From Aaosphaeria pasadenensis (lineage: Eukaryota; Ascomycota; Dothideomycetes; Pleosporales), in NCBI GenBank assembly GCA_022813625.1, contig JAKLMB010000004.1, forward strand, positions 1,364,001-1,428,000: a stretch of DNA of 64,000 nt. Direction: 5' to 3'. This document shows positions 19,937-29,900 of the stretch, one piece after another. Position numbers and translations under genes: made by a program. The notes beneath the pieces were generated by a model that saw only the letters and a list, made by a program, of their open reading frames with translations, was not told the origin of the DNA and did no database searches. The stretch's first letter is position 1, and every line of letters starts with the position of its first letter.

Positions 19937-22034
19937 GAGAACTGCAATTCTGATTTATAAACTTTGCCACAATGCGAACCAGATCAATGGACCCTTCCAC
20001 TTCGTGTACATGTACTTGCAGGTGCCCTACGATTAATCATTCCGATGAGGGAGAAGACCAAGGGGGACGAATTTACGGCACGGACGGCGAGAGTGAACAT
20101 GTTTAGCAAAGCTTTCAGTCTACTACTTCTCTACGGGATGAAAGAGCTCGGTAGAGGTACTTGATTTCCTCTTAATCGGTAGACATGATAAGCTCCATTT
20201 CATCTTCTGCTAACAAGGTAGCCCTAGCAGCAAGCTTACAGGCTCTGTCCCGGGCATCCACTCACGCTGATCAACAAACATCACTACCTCAAGCAAGACC
20301 AGATGAAATAAACCTCCATGAACATCCATCTTAATCCCGCCAGTCGGCGAAACGAAGATCCTCAACCCACTCCCCTCATCGCGTGACCCCTCTCACATCT
20401 TCTCACCTTCAATGTTCCGGCACCATCTCAATATATTATATTGCACCTACTCTACACACTCGCCACCGAACAATTTTTCTTGCGCAGATAAGGCCTGGAT
20501 AGCATGTCATGTGCCCGCGTGACGATCGCATGTACATCCCCTCCCCCGCTATGTGTACATGTACACACTGGTGTGCGGGGTGTGGGGTGCGGATCTACTA
20601 CAATATAATGGACGCATGTAGGAGGCTACAACTGGAGGATCTACTTTGTATCTTTATGCGCACCTAGCTAGTAATGGGAGGGGGTGGCAGAGGTAATATA
20701 TAGATGCCGGTAGTTTGTCAATCTATCACGCAGGGCAGGGCAGGGCAGATCCGGGGGATGTACTCCGGAGGTGTAGGCGGGTTCGGATAGATGATGGCTG
20801 GACCTGGCCAGGCCAATGACGATGATTGCTCCGGGGGAAAGGCAGAGTAGGTTTTGGGATGGATCATTGATGTAGGTATGCCTGGTTTGGGTTATGTGTT
20901 GGTTAGGTCGTTGAGGCAGGACATGACTGATGGATTATGCTGTGTCGTGTATTTCGTCGCTTAGACGGTGCGAAATCGGTGCTTGAATACGATCGCGAAG
21001 GCAGTACGGAGGAGTATGAACATAATGGCCTGACAGATTGATCTTGATCTGGCATCCGCCAAGCGCGAGCATTCGAACGACATCCTCCTACCATCAAGAC
21101 GAGACGAGACGCGAAGACAAACCTTAATAAAAGTTAAGGAAGAAAGAGAGGGAGAAGAAAGCTTGAGTCAGTGCACTGCACATCTGCCAAAGCGCGATAC
21201 TCTCTCCAGCAAATGCTAAAAATGTATTCCCGTATTGGGCGATCCCTCTGTCCCTCCGTGTTACGGTTCCGAACAGAGCCTGGGGCGGACCCAACCAGCC
21301 AACGTAAGTCTGGAGCAGCTCCTCGTAAAGTCTAACCTTGTGCTGGTGCTTTCGACACATGGTGGCTCGTACGCGAACGTATACAAGTAGAAGTAAGTTA
21401 GGGTACTTGGGTACTCGGTACGTATTGCCTTTCACCCCATGTTAAATCTTAGCGACGCGAATAAGGGCGAGTAATCATGCATGATGCTGATTCTCCCACA
21501 CGGTTCCTCGCGTAGCCGAAGCGTCAGTAAGCGAAATTCTCTGTTCCCGCCTGGTTTGATGGTCGACGTGATCTGTCTGGTCTGGTTAGGTTGATTCCTT
21601 CATCTGGTGCTCGTAGGCAAGTAAGCTTACAACGGACACAGATCAGTCTACGCAAATGCTCCTTCCTGCGATGTGGAACGCAAGTAAGACGATGGCGTTG
21701 AAGCATGATAAGAATATCGTGGGCGATTGATCGAATGCATGGACTTCTGTTCTCATATTGTGAGACTACGAGGTACAAGCGTCCCAGCGTGCGTACGTAC
21801 CGTACAGCAGAACCCAAGGTTGAGAGAAGAAATCCATTCTTCCATGCGGGTGACAGGGCGCCGTCTTTCTAGGCCTCCCCTAGCCACCTCACCTTTCGTC
21901 CAATGATTCGCGGTCACTCCACATATCACATACATGGTCCTTCAATTGCCAACGGGTAGCTCCTTGGTGGCTGTCTCTGTGGTGTATTGCAATCCAGCGA
22001 AATGCAGCTCCTCACGCATCTTGCACGTCTCGTG
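19937..22034. other. Long gene-free region
   Basis: About 2.1 kb with ORFs of 60-103 codons and no recognisable domain. Noted items are a 16-nt palindrome at 20552-20567, a triple GGGCA run at about 20732-20747, and GA-repeats near 21110. No gene is supported. Confidence 0.45.
20552..20567. repeat. 16-nt perfect palindrome
   Basis: TGTGTACATGTACACA equals its reverse complement. It lies in a gene-free stretch between relics, so it is not clearly tied to a promoter. Confidence 0.5.
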
Positions 22035-22907
22035 GAACTATCGATACAGGTACCAATACGCAACACCACCAGCAATTGCCAACGGTGCACTGATTGCGAT
22101 CTATCGGCAGACTGCGTCAATTAGAATGTTCTTCCCCAGATCGTCGACTGCTGCAGCATCATTCGCTCTAGGAAATGGTCCGTCTGGGACTGTCTTCCCA
22201 ACACTCGGCATAACGGCGTCCAGCCATCGTTGAGCTCCATCTCGTGATATTGTGACGGTGGCGTAACTTCTTTAACCCAATTGTCATGTTCGTCTTCTTG
22301 CCCAAAATCTTCAATTAGCCTTTCTTATGCTTCCTGTCTTTTCGACCCACCAGACAATGGATAGACACAACAACACTCCCATCTCCAGAAACTGGATGAC
22401 CGATTTAGGATACCATCTCTTCCCAGCACAGGCGCGAGGAACCCGTTTAGGATCCCCGCGCCAGCCGTTTTCGCCACGGCCTCCCAGCTCACCTCGCGCG
22501 ATTGCGACGCACGGCTATGACTCGAGCATCCGGGTACAGCTCCAGAAGCTCGGGCACGAAGCAATTGCCAGGCGCATCGGTGATCGCCACAAAGCCTGCT
22601 GTCGCTTCTCGAAGGAGCTTGAGCAGGCGAGGCCGGTCGTAACGGGTGCTGAAAGCTTGCGACCAGAGCTTGACATATGCTGTGTACAGAGATCAGCGTG
22701 CGATAGATTGGACGATAGTCGTGAGGGAGGGGAGGTGTATGTACAGTCCTCGCGACCAAGCAATTGCGAGCTTCTATGCATGACTAGGCTGTCCCATGGC
22801 TTTTCCAGAGTTATCGCCATAGACAGTGTCCTGGTGCGGGAGTAGCCAGCGCCAATGACTTCGAAGCTTCGGGTGCGGTCCTGCGGAACAGATGGCACGC
22901 CGCCCAT
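22035..22907 (-). pseudogene. Sulfotransfer_4-domain pseudogene
   Basis: Starting at the ATG at 22905-22907, the minus strand reads MGGVPSVPQDRTRSFEVIGA followed by GYSRTRTLSMAITLEK and SSQLLGRED. The next block is in another frame: YVKLWSQAFSTRYDRPRL, GFVAITDAPGNCFVPELLEL and YPDARVIAV, then a TGA. Further blocks in shifted frames are SWEAVAKTAGAG, WVKEVTPPSQYHEMELNDGW and PFPRANDAAAVDDLGKNI with a final hydrophobic stretch. This is the order of the fungal Sulfotransfer_4 family (P-loop proteins related to sulfotransferases). The phosphosulfate loop normally reads G.xRTGT; here Gly has become Arg. Several frameshifts and stops make it non-functional. Open frames on the plus strand here are shadows. 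Confidence 0.8.
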
Positions 22908-23693
22908 TGTTTTCGCAGTAATATGGTTCAATAGATTAGCTCACGACAATCATGTCGAGCTACATCCTTACAAATGTTGTATTGCCACGTTCAAGAAATC
23001 AAGTTAACCTTTTAGTTTCACACCAGAAGTACTTTCAGAGACACGCAATATCATAGATTTTATACACAAAAGGGCTAAGTCGAGCAGTTGTCCTCGCATC
23101 GTCACCCCCAAAATGTACTGCAATTACTCTACACAGTATGCAGTACTCCGTACTGATCAGAGCCACTGCAAGTCTCGCACCAGACCGCATGTGGCGTTAT
23201 GTAGCGTAATGCCTCTCCCTCTTCGCGACCCGGCTAAAGGGCGCTTGGCTGAAGGATCCAGTCTCTTGAGCGGGTTGCCATGTCAGTGACAGCGGCGGTG
23301 CCGCGTGATTGTAGGATTCTGTGCATCTGCACACGACACCCACCAATCAATGCCAACATCTTCCCTTAACCGTTCGCGAGGGTTCAGGTCGTTGGCGAGC
23401 TGCCTTCTGATATACCCGGCCGTGCATCGCTGACACGGCCCGGGGTTGCCTTGACCCCAAGGTCGCAGGGGGTCCAGAAACTCTGCATCCCCTGTCAACC
23501 TTGCATTATGGGCCGGGATCAGGAAGTTTGGGGTATGAGGATCATGGACGAGGGAGTATAATATCAGCCGCCGTCCCATCCCCTCTATGCGATGAGACGT
23601 CTCCCTCCTATGGCCCGAGCTCGAGAGTGAGCGCTCTACTCACACGACCATTGCTAGCAAGCTCAAGGTCGTCGATAAAATAAAATAAACACA
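22908..23693. other. Spacer upstream of the sugar transporter
   Basis: About 0.8 kb; the right part should be the promoter of the sugar transporter. Short ORFs only, nothing else recognised. Confidence 0.45.
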
Positions 23694-25534
23694 ATGTCTC
23701 GTCAACAGACACACCAGTCGCTGGAGATGAAGCACAGGGGCCACAGGCGGTTAAGCTCGACGGATATCCGGCAAGTCCAGAATGTCGCATTGGCAGATGC
23801 GCAAGCAAGAGCTGGAGTGTCACCATGGACGAAAGCAATGTGGAAGGTCAGATTGGAAGATTCTGAATGGATGTATACGATGCTGACGATACGCAGCTGT
23901 ACTTGTGTCTTCTCATCGCGACGCTGAATTCGTGTATTAATGGTTACGACGGCTCTTTGATGGGCGCCATCAACAGTTATCCGCAATATCGAGAGTACTT
24001 TGGATTCAACGTCACCGAAGGAACTCCAGAGACCGGAATCGTGTATGCCATTTACACCATTGGCAATCTCGTGGGGTCATTCTTCGCCGGGCCTGCTACC
24101 GACTGGAAGGGTCGAAGATGGGGCATGTTTATCGGTTGTCTCATCATCATGCTCGGTACCTGCATCCAGGTAAGACTATCACACAAGGTTCAAACTAACA
24201 AAGGCTGATGTCTAAATAGGCGACATGTTTCAATCTTGGTGGATTCATGGGAGGTCGATTCGTGCTTGGCTTTGGCGTTGCAATCACCAGTACCGCTGGA
24301 CCAGCGTACGCTTCAGAGATGGCCCATCCCGCCTATCGAGGTGTATTGACTGGTATCTTCAACACCTTCTGGTTCGTCGGAGGCATTCCAGGCACCTTTG
24401 TCCCCTTCGGCACTTCGACATTGACAGGAACCCAATCGTGGAGGATACCCGTGTGGCTGCAAATGATCTTCGCTGGCATCGTCCTCTTCTGCAGTCCATT
24501 TCTCCCCGAGACTCCTCGTTGGTTGATTGCCAACGACCGACACGAGGAAGCTCTCGACACCATGGCCCGCTTCCACGGAGAAGGAAGCCGTGATTCACCC
24601 ATTGTCCAGCTCGAGTACAAAGAGATGGTCGAAGACATTTCCGTCACAGGATCCGACAAGCGCTGGTGGGACTACACCGAGCTGTTCAACTCGCGCGAAT
24701 CGCTCTACCGGACGATGCTCGTCTTCTCCATGGCCTTCTTCGGCCAATGGTCCGGCAATGGCCCAGTGTCGTACTACTATCCCGCCATGCTGCGAGGCGC
24801 CGGCATCAAGAACAACCACACTCGACTACTATACAACGGCATGCAGGTACGTAACCCCCAGAACCACTACAGTTCCCATGATACTAATCCACCACCAGAA
24901 CGTCGTCTCCTTCGCCGGCGCCATCTTCGGCGCCCTCTACACCGACAAATGGGGCCGACGCCCCCAACTCCTCGTCTCAACCAGCATCCTCATCCTCATC
25001 TTCGTCATCATCGCCGCCCTCGTCGCCACCAACTCCATCAACGGGCCCAACGGCAAGCCCCTCGTCGACGAGCACGACACCCCGATCATCAAACGCCCCA
25101 ACCAAGCCAAAGCCGTCATCGCCTTCATCTTCATCTTCGGCTTCGTCTACTCCGCTGGCTACACGCCGCTCCAGCAACTCTACCCCGTCGAGTGCCTGCG
25201 CTACGAGTCGCGCGCCAAGGGCATGGCGTTCTATAATTTCTGGGTCAACATTGCGAATTTCTACAACACGTTCGTCACGGGCATTGCGTTCGAGAGCGTC
25301 GGCTGGAAGTACTACTTCCTCTTCATCTTCTGGGACGCCTTCGAGTTCGTCTTCATCTACTTCTTCTTCGTCGAGACGCGCCGCCGCACTCTCGAGGAGC
25401 TGTCTGACATCTTTAAGTCGCGCAGGCCTGTCAAGGCGTCGCTGTCGAAGACGCGCATCGTCGTGCATGGCGGGCACCAGGGTGTGTCTGAGGTGCTGGA
25501 TAAGGAAGAGGGAGGGGCGAGGATGTCGATATAG
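23694..25534 (+). CDS. MFS sugar transporter, four exons
   Basis: Exons 23694-23846, 23897-24169, 24220-24846 and 24899-25534 give 562 residues; all three introns are 50-52 bp, phase 0, with GT..AG ends. The protein has the sugar porter signatures: NGYDGSLMGAINSY in TM1, DWKGRRWGM in the first loop, GRFVLGFGVAI with EMAHPAYRG, PETPRWLIAN before the central loop, TDKWGRRP in the second half, PVECLRYESRAKG, and ETRRRTLEEL after TM12. Length and layout match the fungal lactose permease/hexose-like branch, located in the plasma membrane and driven by proton symport in known members. The sugar cannot be told from sequence. It stands alone, with no catabolic genes beside it. GC content rises sharply in exons 3-4 with strong C-ending codon use, as in highly expressed fungal genes. 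Confidence 0.93.
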
Positions 25535-26976
25535 ACCCCCTCCGCCAGTCATGAAAATTTTATATGTGTATGCATGGGTTGGGTTTCTTTTGTAACTGGA
25601 CGGGATGGGACGGGATGGGATGGAGTTGGAGTTGTATACCCTCGCTTTGCTTTTTTGGGAGTTTTCTTTGGATATGACCGGGGGTGTGGAGTACGAATAT
25701 CGGGAGGAGGTTGTTAGGACTCACGCTGGTTGTGCGACCTCTGGACGCGAACATTGACCCACGTTCTGGGACATAAAATCAGGTGCAAAAAGCGTGAAAG
25801 GAAGATACGCGGTAGTATAGCATACCTACATAGCATAGCACGGATGTCATATCATATCATATATATAAATACCACTCAATCTATACAAACCACCAAAACC
25901 TCCCACCAACGTTCCTCAAAACAATTCTCCATATTCGATCGTCGTGACGTGACGTGACGTGACGTCCATAAGCTGATACACAGCACAGCATGCACAGCTG
26001 AGAGATGAGAGCTGCCGCCCAGCTGAACATCGGCGTGTTGTTGTACCTGCAGCGCTGCAGAGCTGCAAGTGCGCAGGGAGGGTGGGGCTGGCGGTAACTG
26101 GCTGGACAGCTGGAGAGAGTGAGTGAGAGGAAGGACGGAAATAGATCGGGTACCTGTGGCTTCATTTCGCTTGGGGGGCTCGAAGTCGCGAGTAAATTGA
26201 TTGGAGTGACTGCCAGTCTACGTGCGTGCCTAGATGGATGGATGTGGTGTTGTGAATTGAGTGTTGAAGTTCTCCCTGTGTGCGAGAGAGGGGAATTGTG
26301 TATGTGGCACAACTATATTATCATGCATACATTTCTATTCACTCAATCTAACACTCAACATCACTAAATGGAAAGCACGAGCGTAAGAGCTAAAAGTAAT
26401 TCATCTCGATCTTTCATTTCCTGACGTCGTACATCATCGTTTCATATCTACATATCTTCTTCTCATCATTAAGGAAAGCCAAACCCCATATCCAAGCCAG
26501 TCAGTGTAGCAAATTATTTCCCACAATCACATACATGTGTCGTCTCTTTCTCTCTGTGTTGTTTATGTAACAGCAGAAGTTGTTGTCCATTACCAGCATG
26601 TCCCCCAACCCTTGATCCTTGAAAAAATTGATACATGGTGCTCTCCAGTGGCTCGCGCCATTATGTAGTATGTTGTAGTTTAAGTGCTTCGCTGATGATG
26701 ATGTTGTTGTTGTTGATTAAATCGATGTTTGATGCCATCCGCCCAGTGCTATGCAAGCCGCAAGCCATGAAATGTAAGTGAATAGAGGGCAAAAAAAAAG
26801 AACGATGAGGGGTATGATAAAGACCGCTTGAACGCAGAAAAGAAAAGAAAAGAAAAGGAGTAGCGATGAGCCGCCATTAAAAGGTTTGTTTCGTGTTGGA
26901 AAGCAGTCTCCGGGACTCTGTTTGTTGGAGCGCAGCTCGAAGAAGCCTCAAGTGAGGTAGGTTTGTTAGATAGGAC
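25535..26976. other. Convergent 3' spacer, 1.4 kb
   Basis: Lies between the ends of the sugar transporter and the methyltransferase gene. It contains four direct TGACG units (25945-25964), a duplicated GGGACGGGAT-type run near 25600, and an AAAAGA run near 26838. ORFs up to 143 codons (minus, 25881-26312) show no domain. No gene is supported. Confidence 0.45.
25945..25964. repeat. Four direct TGACG units (CRE half-site array)
   Basis: Four 5-nt TGACG units in a row end in GACGTC. TGACG is the half site of bZIP factors of the ATF/CREB kind. The site lies between two gene 3' ends, so a promoter role is not obvious. Confidence 0.4.
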
Positions 26977-29900
26977 CTAGACGCTCACCGTGCGTCGTAC
27001 CCCGACCTCAGGTTTTTGCGCATAGCCGATGAGAAGCTTGAAGCTCGTCCCCCGCTTTTCGCATTCCTTGATGAGGTTCTCGTCGCGCCAGATGCTGCTC
27101 TCTAGTAAGTTGCCTGAATTAGCGGAGCCAGGCTGTCCGGCTTCAGGAAGGACGAGCGACTCGTAGCAGCGAGAGTACCACCAACGTCCGACACGAGCGA
27201 CCATGTCAGTGATACTGTCATCGGTGGATTCGGACGAAGATTGTGCATTGAGTAGTTCGGAGAAGGAGACTTCGGGTTTCGATGTGTTCTTGGCTTTGGG
27301 CGCAGAGGTTGAAGCTTTGCCAATGGAGCTTGCAGTACTTCCCTTCCTTCGAGTCTCAGCTTCGTCGGAGCTGGGCAGTCGTCCTGCCACCGGAACGCCG
27401 ACGAAGCAACGGTTGCATTCAGCAAAGCCTTTCCTACCAAGTCCCGCCATTATCTCATCGCTGATGTTGCGCAAGGAGACGTGCTCGTCTGCAACCTGCA
27501 TTCGTACCTTGAGACTGCGGACTGCACGTCTTGCGCGATTGCCCATGTTGACCAAGTCCAGATCAAGAACACTAAGTTCCAAATGACCTCCTGGACGTAG
27601 CACACGCTTGCACTCCGACAGCACCGAACGATGCACCGAGGACGCAAGTGCGGGTGGAAAGCGGAGAACGACACAGGCGAAGAAGCTTTGCGGGAAGGGG
27701 AAGGCTGTAGCGAGCGAAGCATGCGAGATGTGGCGATGATTGCGGAGAGTTGACCACGGCTCCGATGACGAGCTATTTGAAGTAGTCGACGATGAGGCAC
27801 CAGGTCCCAGATTGTAGACAGTGGCCTCCGGATACGTCAGGGCACAATAGTATGACCAATCCTTGCCCAGACCATCAATCACCAATACGCGATCTTCGCT
27901 GGGATTCTTGAGCTCAAAGTGCGCTGGGCTGAAGAGGACTCGTCCGAAGCTGAGCCACTTGCTTGTCATCAATGCCCCAAATCGAAGGTTCGCCATCGAA
28001 ACAAGTCCATCAGCTTGTGTTTCTGCCAATTCCATGAGTCGTGTGTCTCGGTATCTATTTGCACTGGCACTCTCTCGGTCCTTATCGGACACTGAACCTA
28101 GCGTGGCCTTTGACTGTCGGGTGCTGAGGGGCAGAGATGCTGGCAGACTGGAGCGTGTCGAGCTGGGCCGATTGTTCTGGGAGATAGATCCGGTCGATAC
28201 GCGCGTCGTGGAAGGAAAGCTCAGACGGCCGGTATTGGGATCAATGATGCTAATGTGTTTGTCGCCATAGTCTTGGAGGATTTCTGAAAGTGACACTGAA
28301 GACGTCGGAGATTGCGCAGCATGCAGAACGGCCAGCAGACGAGATCGACGGAGATGAAGAGAAGGAGGATTTTGAACACGATCTACAGTATTTCCATCTA
28401 TTGTATTGGAAGCCTTGATCTTGAGTGGCGGTGGTTCTAGCGATGGGTGTCCACTCCGTATTGTGCTATCATCTGCAAACTTATTAGGTCCTTCTAGAGG
28501 AGAAAGAACTTCGTCGATTAAATCGTTGTATTCGTTCCAGACTTCGTCTTCGGATTGTGGAGCGTCGGGGCCGGGAACGATGGCAGTGCTATTGGTAGGA
28601 GGGAAACTCCAGACCCCAGAGCTGCTGGAATAAGAGACTTCCGAGTCTTTGCGTGGTGGAAACTTGAAGAACTCGCTGACTCGATTTGCTGCTTCTGCAG
28701 TTGGACTCATCGTTGCGATAGCGGTGCCATGTGCGAGGGCGTTGAGTCCTTGCAACACTGGATATGGCTCGACCGGACCGGTAGTTGCATACAAAGGGCT
28801 GCTCAGATCGACCGAGGTGCGCAAGATGCCAGTTGGTCGCGGCTGATCTGCAAGAAAAGGGCGAGAGAACGACTGAGATGGAGGTCTGTGTTCTTGACGC
28901 TCCTGTATGACCTGTGTCTCCCGCACTCGCGTCGAGACGACTTGGGGTATCCGGCCTACTTGAGCTAAACGGCTGGGGCGTGGTGCAGGGGGCAAAGGGC
29001 CGGGAGGGGCAATCAATTCGAGTGAAGGAATCGACACCGGATCTTGTGTGGGCTCAGTAGTATCGACGGGTTGAGCTGTCTGCAGGACATCCTGGGAAGG
29101 TACTAGCAAAGGTGACGATGGAGCAGAGAGATCGGTTATAGGCGTCCACTCTGGAAGAGAAGACTCCGTGGGCTGAGCTGTGATTGATTGAATGTTCGTA
29201 TCAACCTTAAGGTCCTGCTTTGGTGACTGTGCGTCCGAATTGAGGTATACTTTGGGAGAGGCTGGACGGGTGTGTGAAGTGAAGTCGTTCGGAAGGACTG
29301 GCTTTGGGGGAAGCAATATCGATTGCATTCGCTCCTTTCTCTCTTCTGCCTTGTGTGGAGAAATAGCTCCCAAGGCCCGGTCGGGAATAGAAGGTTCCTC
29401 AGGTGTACTGTCATCCTCATGCATTAACTGCTCAATATCTTCGAGATCGATGCCTGACTGAGAGTCCATCAAGGCATAATGAGCCATAGACCGAGAGTTT
29501 TGCACCTTGCCATTGGGTGAAGCATTGTCGATGACAGGGGTGTCCACCCTTGCGGTTGCTTGTGCCCTTTGGAAGAAGTTCCATTTCTTTGCGGGTTTCG
29601 CTGGTGTCTTTTCAACCTTCTCCTTCTTCGACTTGAGCCACTTTCCCTCTTTTCCGTGGACGGTCATGTTATCACGCTCCGATACGCTGTCGCCCGAAGT
29701 CACTTTGGTCAACGCGCCACCTTCAATAATCTTTGAACTCCGGACAGGACGTTTAGTGGTCAAGGACGTCAGAAACGAACGCTTCGTATCATCGTCACTA
29801 TCGGATGGTCTTCGGATTCCAAGAGGCATTTTCTTGACCGGAGATGCGCCCTTCACGGGGTCTGACATGGCGGACGGCAATAGAGTCGGGCGGCTCTCTT

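Noticed and set aside
22327..22845. 172-codon plus-strand ORF
   Set aside because: Lies opposite the Sulfotransfer_4 relic; it has no domain and its composition is explained by the antisense strand.
24247..25236. 329-codon ORF that continues past exon 3 of the sugar transporter
   Set aside because: Beyond 24846 the frame turns into Arg/His/Pro-rich nonsense; a good GTACGT..CAG intron returns to the transporter frame.
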